Part shown: piece after piece, positions 1-8,459 of the stretch
How the letters are laid out: each line of letters starts with the position of its first letter
How positions within the stretch are numbered: position 1 is the first letter of the stretch
Origin: GCA-2731375 sp964590195
Lineage (GTDB): Bacteria; Pseudomonadota; Alphaproteobacteria; GCA-2731375
Direction of reading: 5' to 3'
DNA length: 64,000 bases
Assembly: GCA_964590195.1 (NCBI GenBank)
Contig: CAZPWJ010000004.1
Location: 1-64,000, forward strand
Program-made: the position numbers and the translations under genes
The notes under the pieces: generated by a model
What the model was told of the DNA's origin: nothing
Seen by the model: the letters and a program-made list of their open reading frames with translations, nothing else
The model's database searches: none

Positions 1-237
1 TTAACAGACGACTATTTACTCCGGCGCCTGGCCCTAATTTGCTCCGGCGTTGACAAAAAACTCGAGCCACATCCGACGAATCTTTTAATTGACCTTCCAG
101 CAGTCCTGACACTAGGCGCCCCAGCTGTGCGGTCGGTGCCGGTCTAGTAACCTGCCTAGGGATGGGATCGTTTGGAAGGAATGCTGTTCCCCCCAAACCT
201 GTGCCGCTGAGAAGTTAGCGATTTCTGCATGACAGGC
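1..237. other. Left-edge segment with no recognisable gene
   Basis: No convincing reading frame, RNA gene or repeat was found in these bases. The stretch is of mixed composition and lies beyond the 3' end of the transposase remnant, so it is probably decayed mobile-element flank. Confidence 0.5.
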
Positions 238-567
238 TCATGCGACCTTGTCCATGCTGTTCTGGGTTAACCCAGAACAGCATTTTGAAAATTCATCTGG
301 CGTGGCCCAATCCAAGGCCGAATGTGGTCGCTCTGTATTGTAGGCATGTCTCCATTTTTTGATGATCTCCTGTGCGTCCCAGAGGGTCGAGAACAGGCTT
401 TCATTCAGGCACTCATCCCTGAGCCGGCCATTGAAGGCTTCGCAGAAGCCGTTTTGGGAAGGCTTGCCCGGCCGAAAAAATTGCAGGCCAACGACGCTCC
501 GTTGCGCCCTATAGAACATCGCCAGGGAGGTGAACTCCGTATCGTTGTCACGGCTGTCAGCTAAATT
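238..567 (-). pseudogene. IS3-family transposase (OrfB) C-terminal remnant
   Basis: The open frame reads DNDTEFTS, then FFRPGKPSQNGFCEAFNGR and RDECLNE, then a WRHAYNTERPHSAL-type block. These are the last conserved blocks of the IS3-family DDE integrase core: the second Asp region, the catalytic Glu region and the YNxxRPH tail. An in-frame stop at 568-570 cuts the reading frame just before the DNG-like motif, so the first catalytic Asp and the helix-turn-helix OrfA are missing. No OrfA or intact terminal repeats were found in the bases to the left. A perfect 30-base palindrome (254-283) lies inside its 3' end. It is a dead fragment marking an old insertion next to the acyl-CoA gene cluster. 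Confidence 0.85.
254..283. repeat. Perfect 30-bp palindrome
   Basis: The arm ATGCTGTTCTGGGTT at 254-268 is followed directly by its exact reverse complement at 269-283, with no spacer. It overlaps the codons for the last residues of the transposase remnant. It could form a cruciform or act as a bidirectional transcription stop or IS-end structure; the sequence alone does not say which. Confidence 0.85.
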
Positions 568-633
568 TCAACGGCGGTAGCAGCAGGAGCAAACACGGTA
601 ACTATCAGATCAAGTCGCGACTACTATAGTTAA

Positions 634-1800
634 CTAGTGAAACGCACCACCGATCAGGTCTCGAGCAATAATCAGACGCTGTACTTCGTTCGGCCCTTCG
701 CCGATGCGTCGGATACGCATCTCGCGGTACCAGCGTTCAAACGGAAACTCCTTGGTCACGCCATAACCGCCATGGATCTGCATGGCCCGATCAACCACCC
801 GGCCGCCGGCCTCGGTCGCGGCTATCTTGGCCATGGCGGCTTCGGTTCTGAATGGCTCGCCCTGGTCAGCCTTATGGGCCGCGGCCAAGGTCAGCCAGCG
901 CGCGGTACGGATGTCCATTTCGTTGTCGATAAGCATGTTTTGGACGGTTTGCCGGGTCGCCAGCAAATCGCCAAACGTCTCGCGGATCTTGACGTACTCA
1001 ACCGCCATGTCCTGTGCCCGCATGGCAACGCCAAGACAGGCGGCGGCATAGGGAATGCGGTTGCGCGTCAGCCGCTCGTTGGCGATGCCAAATCCGCCGT
1101 CGACCTTGCCAAGAATGTTTTCTGATGGCACCCGCAGATCTTCGAACTGCAGCTCCGTGGCATAGTGGGTCGAGCGCAAGGTGTGTACGATGCGGCGGAC
1201 GTGAAAGCCCGGCATGTCCGTATCGACGATGAAACAGGTAACGCCGGCGCGGCCCTTGTCGGGGCTTGTGCGGGCGAATACCAGGCCAAAATCCGCGCGG
1301 TCCGCGCCGGATATGAAGATCTTCTGCCCATTGATGACCCAGTCGTCGCCGTCCTGGACCGCACGTGTTTGAATGGCGCGGGCGGGATCGCTGCCGCCTG
1401 AAGGCTCCGTCAGACCAAAAAAGCCGCGCTTCTCGCCGCGCAAGGTGGGATATAGATAGCGTTCCTTCTGATCGTCATTGGCATCATACAGTTGCGCCAG
1501 GCCCATGCTGCCGAACGTTCCATAACAGGGCGTATACAAGCCGGCGCGATGTTGGGACATCTCCATGGCCAGGATGGTGCGGGTCATGACGTCCAGGCCG
1601 GCACCGCCGAATTCCTCCGGCACGTCCATCTGATATAGACCCATGTCCGTTGTCATACCAACCAGACGCTCATGGTCGTCGCTGGGCAACTCGCTGGCAT
1701 CAGGATCCATGTCGGCTTCAAGCGGATCGATTTCCTGGCGCACAAAGCGCCGCACCTGCTCCACCAACATCCTTTGTTCGTCGGAAAGTTCCAAATCCAT
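634..1800 (-). CDS. acyl-CoA dehydrogenase
   Basis: FAD-dependent dehydrogenase of 388 residues that would introduce an alpha,beta double bond into an acyl-CoA and pass electrons to ETF. Family signatures visible are GFFGLTEPSGGSDP in the FAD-binding mid-domain, WVINGQKIFISGA, and the C-terminal IHGGYGVTKEFPFERWYRE followed by GEGPNEVQRLIIARDLI, which carries the usual catalytic-Glu position. A second Glu sits at the NERLTRNR position used as base by some family members, so the base is not certain. The ATG is preceded by AGGAG. It is the last gene of a minus-strand run with the GIY-YIG-like and enoyl-CoA hydratase genes upstream. Substrate chain length cannot be told. Confidence 0.93.
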   Translation of the reverse strand: MDLELSDEQRMLVEQVRRFVRQEIDPLEADMDPDASELPSDDHERLVGMTTDMGLYQMDVPEEFGGAGLDVMTRTILAMEMSQHRAGLYTPCYGTFGSMGLAQLYDANDDQKERYLYPTLRGEKRGFFGLTEPSGGSDPARAIQTRAVQDGDDWVINGQKIFISGADRADFGLVFARTSPDKGRAGVTCFIVDTDMPGFHVRRIVHTLRSTHYATELQFEDLRVPSENILGKVDGGFGIANERLTRNRIPYAAACLGVAMRAQDMAVEYVKIRETFGDLLATRQTVQNMLIDNEMDIRTARWLTLAAAHKADQGEPFRTEAAMAKIAATEAGGRVVDRAMQIHGGYGVTKEFPFERWYREMRIRRIGEGPNEVQRLIIARDLIGGAFH

Positions 1801-1811
1801 CTGTCTGTCTC

Positions 1812-2147
1812 CTAACTCAAACTCAATTGGCCGACGCGCCGTGGCCGATGATCGATGTTGCCGGAAGGCAGGGCATCGTGATCACCTTTGTGGACTTTCA
1901 ACAATTCTTCCCATCGGCTCAAATATTGCTGGTTCACCTCAATGCGAAAAAGATGCCCTTCGCCCAGTTCAGCCAGCTTATCCTGCAGTGCGCCACGCAA
2001 ACCCCAAAGGCTGCGGCCACCAGCGTAGCCAATATATGTTATCTCCTCTTGCGCGTTGGAAATCTGATAGACGCCCAGCTGTCCCGATAATTCATTTACC
2101 GCCTCATCCGTGAGGGGACGCCACGGCTTCTCCATGCGTATAGCCAT
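1812..2147 (-). CDS. small GIY-YIG-like domain protein
   Basis: A 111-residue protein with GVY at residues 25-27 and YIG at 38-40, followed by Arg51 in SLWGLRG and Glu80/81 in SRWEELL. This is the order of landmarks in a GIY-YIG nuclease-like fold. Close relatives, as I remember them, are small uncharacterised proteins starting with a KPWRPLT-like segment. No DNA-binding extension is present, so nuclease activity is only a possibility. The ATG at 2147 is chosen because upstream codons overlap the enoyl-CoA hydratase gene and do not look like protein. It sits between two beta-oxidation genes, 13 bases after the hydratase stop. Confidence 0.7.
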   Translation of the reverse strand: MAIRMEKPWRPLTDEAVNELSGQLGVYQISNAQEEITYIGYAGGRSLWGLRGALQDKLAELGEGHLFRIEVNQQYLSRWEELLKVHKGDHDALPSGNIDHRPRRVGQLSLS

Positions 2148-2160
2148 TGCCCAAACCTCG

Positions 2161-2916
2161 CTATTCGCCGCGGAAGTCGGGTTGCCGGCGGTCCAGCTTG
2201 GCCCTGACGCCTTCCTTGGCATCCGCGGATGCCGCGACCTTGGCCACATCGGCATTCAGGTCGTCATAGTCGGTGGCTTCGCGGAAGGCCATTTGCCGTA
2301 CCATCATGGCTTTCATGTTGCGCAGCGACAGCGGCGCATTCGCTGCCAACCGGTCGATAATCTTTTGTGCCTCGCTCTCCAGGTCATCGGGTTCCGCAAC
2401 GCGCGCGATGATGCCGAGTTCGTGCATGCGCGTGGCTGGCAGCGGATTACCCAACAGTAGAATTTCCCGCATCGCCACGGGTCCCGCGACCTCCATTAAT
2501 TTCTTGGCCAGGAACCAGGTTGGCGCCAAGCCGATTTGCGCCAGGGACATGCCGAATATCGCCGTGGAAGAGGCGACGACGAAATCGCAATGCATGGCGA
2601 GTTCATTGCCGCCCGCAATGGCGGGGCCATGCACGACGGCAACCACTGGCAAGGGATAAACCTCAACCCGGCGCAGCATGACCTCAATCGCCCCGGGCTT
2701 GCCCAGGCCGGCGGCCCGTTGACTCAAATCCATGCCCGAGCAAAAGGATGGTCCGTTCGCGCGTATGACCGCCACGCGTTCTTCCGGGCCGGGTTCGTCC
2801 GGAAAGGCGGCACTAAGCCCGTCCAGGGTTTCCGTATCCAGGGCATTGCGTTTTTCCGGCCTGTTCAAGGTGACGGTCCGCACCGGGCCGTCGATATCCA
2901 CCAGGACCTTACTCAT
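2161..2916 (-). CDS. enoyl-CoA hydratase/isomerase family protein
   Basis: Crotonase-fold protein of 251 residues. The N-terminus reads VRTVTLNRPEKRNALD, the oxyanion-hole regions are FCSGMDLS and HGPAIAGGNELAMHCDFVVAS, and the typical FGMSLAQIGLAPTW block follows. These fit hydration or isomerisation of enoyl-CoA. The position of the second catalytic Glu is not obvious, so it may be an isomerase or another crotonase. The start is supported by AGGAG just upstream. It is the first gene of a minus-strand operon with the GIY-YIG-like protein and acyl-CoA dehydrogenase. Confidence 0.9.
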   Translation of the reverse strand: MSKVLVDIDGPVRTVTLNRPEKRNALDTETLDGLSAAFPDEPGPEERVAVIRANGPSFCSGMDLSQRAAGLGKPGAIEVMLRRVEVYPLPVVAVVHGPAIAGGNELAMHCDFVVASSTAIFGMSLAQIGLAPTWFLAKKLMEVAGPVAMREILLLGNPLPATRMHELGIIARVAEPDDLESEAQKIIDRLAANAPLSLRNMKAMMVRQMAFREATDYDDLNADVAKVAASADAKEGVRAKLDRRQPDFRGE

Positions 2917-3080
2917 GGGACGCTCCTACTGTTCATTGTTCCATTGTTGTTGGCATAACTATAGCAGAGACAACGCATGAGGCACCCCTAACGCTAGCAC
3001 TCGAAATGCACCGCGCTAAACTAACTTTGACCTGAGGCCGACCTGCAGTCGGGTGCCAGGAACGAAGCAAAGATGCGCAA

Positions 3081-3860
3081 TCAGGCGGTGGTGCCGCCGT
3101 CGACGGCGAGGGCGGCGCCGGTCACGAATGATGCCTCGTCCGACAAGAGAAACAGCGCGGCATTCGCCATTTCCTCCGCCCTGGCGGGCCGTCCCAGGGC
3201 GTTCTGTCCGGCCCGCTTCTGAACCAACTCTTCCGGATCCAGGCCTTGGGTCGACTGTTGATCCGGGCGGGCCACGAAGACGCGCAGCATGGGCGTATCG
3301 GTGGCGCCTGGGCAGATTGTGTTGAGGCGGATATTCTCGTTGCCATAACGCTTCGCCATGGCTTTGACAAAGCCGACCACGCCATGCTTGGCGGCGGAAT
3401 AGACCGGGCTGAACTGCGAACCCTGCAGCCCGGAGGTCGATGCCGTATAGAGCAGGGCGCCGCCGCCGCGGGCGCGGAGCTCGGGCAATTGCGCTTCGGT
3501 CGAAACCAGGATGGTGCGTAAATTCAGGGTCATGGCCAGATCGTAATCCGCCATGTCGATGCCCTCGACCGCCGCCGGGCCCGGATGTCCCACATGGTTC
3601 CAGGCAAAATCCAGACCGCCAAGGGCATTGGCGGCCTCCTTGACGACACGCAGGGATTCCGAATCCTTCGTCAGGTCGGCGGCGATACCATACGCCCTGC
3701 CGCCCGCGTCCTCGATCTCGTCGACGACGGCCTTAACACCCGCTTCGTCAATATCGATTACGGCCACCGCCGCGCCTTCTTGGGCGAAACGTATCGCGCC
3801 GGCGCGCCCCATCCCCGATGCCGCCGCCGTCACCATGCCGAGTTTGCCTTGCATCCGCAT
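3081..3860 (-). CDS. SDR family oxidoreductase
   Basis: Classical short-chain dehydrogenase of 259 residues. The nucleotide-binding segment is TAAASGMG at residues 11-18, where the usual first glycine of TGxxxGxG is alanine. The NNAG motif is altered to NHVG (89-92). Catalytic residues are in order: Ser in YTASTSG, Tyr154 and Lys158 in YSAAKHG. The end ITGAALAVDGG-like tail is typical. The ATG at 3860 follows a strong AGGAGG; the longer open frame upstream runs into the divergent MaoC promoter and is not protein-like. Likely oxidises or reduces a hydroxyacyl/ketoacyl substrate made by neighbouring genes; exact substrate unknown. Confidence 0.9.
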   Translation of the reverse strand: MRMQGKLGMVTAAASGMGRAGAIRFAQEGAAVAVIDIDEAGVKAVVDEIEDAGGRAYGIAADLTKDSESLRVVKEAANALGGLDFAWNHVGHPGPAAVEGIDMADYDLAMTLNLRTILVSTEAQLPELRARGGGALLYTASTSGLQGSQFSPVYSAAKHGVVGFVKAMAKRYGNENIRLNTICPGATDTPMLRVFVARPDQQSTQGLDPEELVQKRAGQNALGRPARAEEMANAALFLLSDEASFVTGAALAVDGGTTA

Positions 3861-3954
3861 AATACGTCCTCCTATCCGCCATGACGGCGTGAAAAAATAC
3901 TTACTTCCAACAGCTGTCATGATAGAGGATCGGAGGCCGAGTTTGGAATGGAAT

Positions 3955-4422
3955 ATGCGTATGAAGTATTTTGAAGATATTGAAGTGGGCGAGGTTTGGG
4001 ACCTTGGGCAACGGGCGGTGGATGCAGCGGAAATCATTGAATTCGCCTCCCAGTACGACCCGCAACCCTTTCACACCGACCCCGTCGCCGCCGAGGCGAG
4101 TTTCTTTGGCGGTCTGATTGCGTCGGGTTGGCATACCTGCGCCATTGTCATGGAATTGCTGGCCAACTTTATCAAGGCCGAGAAGCTGGCCAGTCTGGGC
4201 GCGCCGGGCATGGATAGCTGCCGCTGGCTGGTGCCGGTGCGGCCCGGTGATGTGCTGCACGGCCGGACCACCATATTGGCCGCACGGCCATCCGGCTCCC
4301 GCCCCATGGGGTTGGTCACCGTGCGCACGGAGGTTTTCAATCAAGACAAGGCCAAGGTCGTGCAGTTGGAAGGCGTTGCCATGTACGGCTGCCGCCCTGC
4401 CGAAGCGGGAGACGCCGCATGA
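3955..4422 (+). CDS. MaoC family (R)-hydratase-like protein, copy 1
   Basis: Single hot-dog domain protein of 155 residues beginning MRMKYFEDIEVGE. It has YDPQPFHTD, which contains the Asp and His separated by five residues that form the active site of (R)-specific enoyl-CoA hydratases, then FGGLIASGWHTCA and VRPGDVL. A second in-frame ATG at 3961 is an equally possible start. It overlaps the next gene by four bases (ATGA), so the two are translationally coupled. The neighbour is a clear paralogue. The pair is divergent from the SDR gene across roughly 95 bases that must hold both promoters. Confidence 0.9.
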   Translation: MRMKYFEDIEVGEVWDLGQRAVDAAEIIEFASQYDPQPFHTDPVAAEASFFGGLIASGWHTCAIVMELLANFIKAEKLASLGAPGMDSCRWLVPVRPGDVLHGRTTILAARPSGSRPMGLVTVRTEVFNQDKAKVVQLEGVAMYGCRPAEAGDAA

Positions 4423-4901
4423 TGTATCTGGAAGATTTCGTGGTCGGCGCCGAACGTGAATTCGGCCAATACGAGGTAACGGAAGACGAAGTACTGGCGT
4501 TTGGAAAGCGCTATGACAACCAGCCCTTTCACACCGACAAGGAGGCGGCCAAGGACAGCATCTATGGCGGGTTGATTGCCTCCGGCTGGCATACCTGCGC
4601 CATGTTCATGCGCATGGCCTGTGACGCCCAAAACGGTGGAGAGGGCCAGGGCCGAATGGCCAGCCTCGGCTCGCCGGGGTTTGACGATCTGAAATGGCTG
4701 TTGCCGGTGCGCCCGGGCGATATTCTGTCCGTGCGTACCAAGATCCTGTCCGCCACGCCGTCGCGCAGCAAACAGGACCGGGGTACCATGCGTATTCAGA
4801 TCTGGGTCCGCAACCAAAAGGACGAGACCGTCCTGGAAATGACCTCAATGGGCCGCTATCTCCGCCGGCCCGCGACTGAAAATCTCGAGGCCGGCGGATA
4901 A
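4419..4901 (+). CDS. MaoC family (R)-hydratase-like protein, copy 2
   Basis: A 160-residue hot-dog domain protein closely resembling its upstream neighbour: MMYLEDFVVGAERE, YDNQPFHTD with the catalytic Asp/His pair, YGGLIASGWHTCA and VRPGDIL. Both copies keep the active residues, so this does not look like one active and one dead half. They may form a heterodimer or have split substrate ranges. The start ATG overlaps the stop of copy 1. The gene ends 12 bases from the convergent stop of the ThDP lyase. Confidence 0.9.
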   Translation: MMYLEDFVVGAEREFGQYEVTEDEVLAFGKRYDNQPFHTDKEAAKDSIYGGLIASGWHTCAMFMRMACDAQNGGEGQGRMASLGSPGFDDLKWLLPVRPGDILSVRTKILSATPSRSKQDRGTMRIQIWVRNQKDETVLEMTSMGRYLRRPATENLEAGG

Positions 4902-4913
4902 AGCAGCCGTCGA

Positions 4914-6569
4914 TCAGGTCGTCAGCCAGCCGAACTGTTGCGGTTTGCGGCCTGCTTCGGGGTGCAGCACCACGTTGACCAGGGCCGGGCCGGGATGGGC
5001 CTTGGCCTCTTCCAGGGCGCCGGCAAGATCCGCTGGATCTTCAATGAAGATGCCCTTGCCGCCGAAGGCTTCCATCATCAGGTCATAACGGGCGCCGATG
5101 GTCAGCACGCCCGGTGGAAGTGGTGCATCGGTGGGGAATTCCGCGATGCCCTTGCCGATGCCGCCATTGTTCAGCACCACGATCTTGATCGGCAGGTTAT
5201 GGCGGCAAGCGGTTTCGATTTCCATGCCGGAAAAGCCGATCGCCGAGTCACCGGAGACCGAAATAGTTGGGCGATCGGGATGTACGACGGCCGCCGCGAT
5301 GGCAAAGCCCATGCCGATGCCCATGGTGCCATAGCTGCCCGCATCCAGGCGCAATCTGGGTGACGCATTCGGCAGCTGGGTGCGGCCGATGTCCATGGTG
5401 TTGGCGCCTTCGCCGATGATCACCGCGTCTTCCGTCGCCCAGGCGCTGATATCCTTCAGGGCGCGGTAGTAGTTGGTCGGCGTTGAATTGTCATCGATCA
5501 TCGGCTGGATCGCCTCGGCATTTGCCGCCGCTTTCTCCTTGATTGCCGCCATCCAATCGCTGCCGGCGGGGTAGAACCATTGCCGGTTTTCCAGCGAGCT
5601 GTTGAGCTGGCCAACGATCGCCTTGCCGTCGCCAACCAGGGCGACCTCGGTCGGAACATTGTTGCCGATGGACTCAGCCGAGATATCCAGCTGCACGATG
5701 CGCACATCCTTGTTGAAGCGCGGCGGCAGGCCGTAATGCATGATCCAGTTCAGCCGCGCGCCCATGACAAAGATGACATCGGCTTCTTTCAAGGCGTGGC
5801 TACGCGCCGCGCCCACCGAAAGGGGATGATTGTCATCCAGCACGCCCTTGCCCATGGGCGAGGCCAGGAACGGCAATTGGGTGCGTTCGATAAAGGCGCG
5901 CACCTCGTCCTCGGCCCGGCTCCAGGCCATGCCCTTGCCGACAATAACCAGCGGGCGTTCGGCGGATTCCATGGCATCGAGCGCGGCTTCGATATTCTCC
6001 GGCATGGCTTGCATGCGGGGCGGTTCGGGGATGGTGGCCATGGCCGGGGCTTCGCTTTCCTCGACCTCGCCCTGAATGATGTCGTCGGGCATATCCAGAT
6101 AGACCGCACCGGGGCGGCCATAGATGGATTGGCGCACCGCCTGTTCCACATAAAACGGGATGCGGTGCACATGCTCGACGGCGTGGGCGAATTTGCAGAA
6201 TGGCGAGGCGATCTGTACCTGGCGTTCCTCCTGAAAGCCGCCCATGCCGTTTTGATAGGTCGGCGAGGCGCCGCCGATCATGATCATGGGCCAGCAATTC
6301 TGCTGTGCATTGGCCAGGCCGGCCAGGCCATGTACGACGCCGGGACCCGAAACCGTAAGGCACGCGCCCGGACGTCCCGTCAGATAACCAGCCGCCTGGG
6401 CCGCGTAGGATGCCGACTGCTCGTTCCGCATGCCGACATATTTAATGCCAGCTTCCTGGGCGGCGGCGGCGATCGGCTGTACCGGGAAGCCGACGATGCC
6501 AAACATATATTCGACGCCCTGTTGCTTCAGACTTCTCGCCATCAAGGTGGCGCCCGTAACTTTAGCCAT
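4914..6569 (-). CDS. ThDP-dependent 2-hydroxyacyl-CoA lyase / oxalyl-CoA decarboxylase family
   Basis: A 551-residue ThDP enzyme with Glu50 (MRNEQSASYAA) as cofactor activator and GDSAIGFSGMEIETA...VVLNN as the diphosphate/Mg site. Family members either decarboxylate oxalyl-CoA or cleave 2-hydroxyacyl-CoA into formyl-CoA and a shortened aldehyde. From memory of the families, GIVGFPV, NCWPMIMIGG, QSIYGRPGAVYLD and above all the tail RKPQQFGWLTT match 2-hydroxyacyl-CoA lyase (human HACL1 ends with a similar RKxQxFxWLT), while the SGR-type tail of oxalyl-CoA decarboxylase is absent. ATG 6569 is preferred over an in-frame TTG six bases upstream because AGGAG is six bases before it. A CoA-transferase lies directly upstream. 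Confidence 0.85.
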   Translation of the reverse strand: MAKVTGATLMARSLKQQGVEYMFGIVGFPVQPIAAAAQEAGIKYVGMRNEQSASYAAQAAGYLTGRPGACLTVSGPGVVHGLAGLANAQQNCWPMIMIGGASPTYQNGMGGFQEERQVQIASPFCKFAHAVEHVHRIPFYVEQAVRQSIYGRPGAVYLDMPDDIIQGEVEESEAPAMATIPEPPRMQAMPENIEAALDAMESAERPLVIVGKGMAWSRAEDEVRAFIERTQLPFLASPMGKGVLDDNHPLSVGAARSHALKEADVIFVMGARLNWIMHYGLPPRFNKDVRIVQLDISAESIGNNVPTEVALVGDGKAIVGQLNSSLENRQWFYPAGSDWMAAIKEKAAANAEAIQPMIDDNSTPTNYYRALKDISAWATEDAVIIGEGANTMDIGRTQLPNASPRLRLDAGSYGTMGIGMGFAIAAAVVHPDRPTISVSGDSAIGFSGMEIETACRHNLPIKIVVLNNGGIGKGIAEFPTDAPLPPGVLTIGARYDLMMEAFGGKGIFIEDPADLAGALEEAKAHPGPALVNVVLHPEAGRKPQQFGWLTT

Positions 6570-6605
6570 GCTCAACTCCTGTAATTTCTCTCTGTGATTT
6601 GTTTG

Positions 6606-7841
6606 CTAGATGACGCGGCGTTCGCGCATATCCCTGACATCGTCCGCGGAATAGCCCAGCCATTCGCCGTAAATGGCTTCGTTGTCGGCGCCCAGCAGGG
6701 GCGAGGATTGGACCGGCACATGACTGTCCGACATCTTAAGGGGCCAACCGGAGACATTAACCTCACCACGTTGTGGGTGATCTATCTTGGTCATGATGCC
6801 GCGGGCATGCAGATCGGGGTCATGCATTAACTCCAGAGTATTAAAAACCGCGCCACAAGGCACGCCGGCACCGGCTACGGTTTGCATCACTTCGTCCTTG
6901 CTGTGTTGCATGGTCCATTCGGTAATGGCGCCGTCAATAAGCTCACGCGCCTCATAACGCGCGGAGGGATCCTGCAGGCTCGGGTCGTCAATCAGATCCT
7001 CCCGCCCGATGATGCGGGCGAGGCGGCGCCAATGTTCCTCGTTGGCGCGGGAGGCGAAAATAAAGCAATAATCATCCGGGCCGCCCGGCTTGCAGGCATA
7101 TAGACCACCGGGCGTGGAGCCGACGATATCGTTGCCGGCCCGTGGATTTGGAATTTCGAGCGGCACCTGCTTGCTCATCGCGGTGCGGCAATAGTTCAGC
7201 ATGGCGTCCCGCATGGCGATCTGAATGTGCTGGCCGCGTCCCGTTGTATGGCGCTGAAACAGTGCCCCCAGAATACCCATGGCACATAGCATGCCGGTGC
7301 CCGTATCGCCGATGGTGGAGCCGGGCCTGACAGGCGGGCCCCCTGCCGCGCCGTTGATCCCCATGGTGCCGCCCGTGGCCTGGGCGATCATGTCGAAGGA
7401 GAGATAGTTGGCATGGGGGCTATCGGGCGCGAAGCCCTTGATCTGGGCAAAGATCACCCGTGGATTGATGGCGCTGAGCCGTTCATAATCAAAACCCAAC
7501 CTGGCGAAGGTGCCCGGCGCCATATTCTCGATCACCACGTCAACGCTTTCTATCAGCTTGGCCAACAACGCCTTGCCCTCGTCATCCTTGAGGTTGCAGG
7601 TGACGCTGCGTTTGTTGAGATTGAAGTAAAGAAAATAGTTGGAATCCTTGCCCGGCTTGTCCGTGAAGCTCCAACGCCCCGGCTCGCCCTTGTTCGGTTC
7701 TTCCACCTTGACCACGTCCGCGCCCATCCAGGCCAGGGCCTCGGTGCAGGACGGTCCGGCCTCGAACTGGGTCAGATCAAGAATCTTGATACCGTGCAGG
7801 GCCGGCATGGTCTCGGATGATTTTGTGCCGTTCATGGACAT
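6606..7841 (-). CDS. type III CoA-transferase (CaiB/BaiF/Frc family)
   Basis: A 411-residue protein with the N-terminal LHGIKILDLTQFEAGP block, YFLYFNLNKRSVTCNL, and Asp179 in GSTIGDTGTGM, which corresponds to the catalytic Asp of formyl-CoA transferase. TGRGQHIQIAMRDAML follows as in the family. It would move CoA between carboxylic acids. It lies upstream of and co-directional with the ThDP lyase, 36 bases away. A formyl-CoA producing lyase next to a CoA-transferase suggests that CoA is recycled from formyl-CoA to a new acid, but the acid substrate is not evident. Confidence 0.92.
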   Translation of the reverse strand: MSMNGTKSSETMPALHGIKILDLTQFEAGPSCTEALAWMGADVVKVEEPNKGEPGRWSFTDKPGKDSNYFLYFNLNKRSVTCNLKDDEGKALLAKLIESVDVVIENMAPGTFARLGFDYERLSAINPRVIFAQIKGFAPDSPHANYLSFDMIAQATGGTMGINGAAGGPPVRPGSTIGDTGTGMLCAMGILGALFQRHTTGRGQHIQIAMRDAMLNYCRTAMSKQVPLEIPNPRAGNDIVGSTPGGLYACKPGGPDDYCFIFASRANEEHWRRLARIIGREDLIDDPSLQDPSARYEARELIDGAITEWTMQHSKDEVMQTVAGAGVPCGAVFNTLELMHDPDLHARGIMTKIDHPQRGEVNVSGWPLKMSDSHVPVQSSPLLGADNEAIYGEWLGYSADDVRDMRERRVI

Positions 7842-7950
7842 CTTCCTTTATGCTGAGCGGAGAACGATGGCGTTCGGCGCGACGAATGAAGGGAATTGGC
7901 AATTTTTCCGTAGGCGCTAATATTATAGACACAACGAGGGGGAACAGCCC

Positions 7951-8391
7951 ATGAGATATCTTCACACCATGATTCGCGTCTCGAACCTTGACGACACGCT
8001 GAACTTTTTTTGCAACCTTCTCGGCATGATCGAAGTGCGCCGCGTGGAAAGCGAAAAAGGCCGCTATACCAATATCTTCCTTGCCGCCTCCGTTGATGAG
8101 GATGCGGCCAGAGCGAGCCGGGCACCGACGCTGGAGCTGACCTATAATTGGGATCCGGAAGATTATGCGGGCGGGCGCAATTTTGGTCATCTGGCCTATC
8201 AGGTCGATAATATTTACGACACCTGCCAAAGCCTGATGGACGCGGGCATCACCATTAACCGGCCGCCACGCGATGGTTACATGGCCTTTATCCGCACGCC
8301 GGATAATATCTCGCTGGAGCTGTTGCAAACCGGCGATCCCCTGCCGGCGCAGGAACCATGGGCGTCCATGGAGAATACCGGCAGCTGGTGA
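7951..8391 (+). CDS. gloA: lactoylglutathione lyase-like VOC protein (glyoxalase I)
   Basis: A 146-residue vicinal oxygen chelate protein starting MRYLHTMIRVSNLDDTLNFF. The four expected metal ligands are in place: His5, the Glu of LELTYNW, the His of FGHLAYQVD and the Glu of ISLELLQ. This arrangement is that of Ni-type glyoxalase I, which turns the methylglyoxal-glutathione hemithioacetal into S-lactoylglutathione. The start is supported by GAGGGGG upstream. It is divergent from the CoA-transferase and 60 bases upstream of a dienelactone hydrolase in the same direction. Confidence 0.88.
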   Translation: MRYLHTMIRVSNLDDTLNFFCNLLGMIEVRRVESEKGRYTNIFLAASVDEDAARASRAPTLELTYNWDPEDYAGGRNFGHLAYQVDNIYDTCQSLMDAGITINRPPRDGYMAFIRTPDNISLELLQTGDPLPAQEPWASMENTGSW

Positions 8392-8459
8392 TCTGGAACA
8401 AGAAAGATTATTCGAGCTATACTAAATAATTTGGAAATGGGCATTGGGAGGGCGTGAAA

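Noticed and set aside
4914..6569. Oxalyl-CoA decarboxylase as the definite name
   Set aside because: The C-terminal tail and several segments look like 2-hydroxyacyl-CoA lyase, so the name oxc was not used; the family-level call is kept.
5580..6584. Long open frame opposite the ThDP lyase gene (334 codons)
   Set aside because: It is antisense to a strongly supported enzyme, has composition typical of the reverse frame of GC-rich genes and shows no protein motifs.
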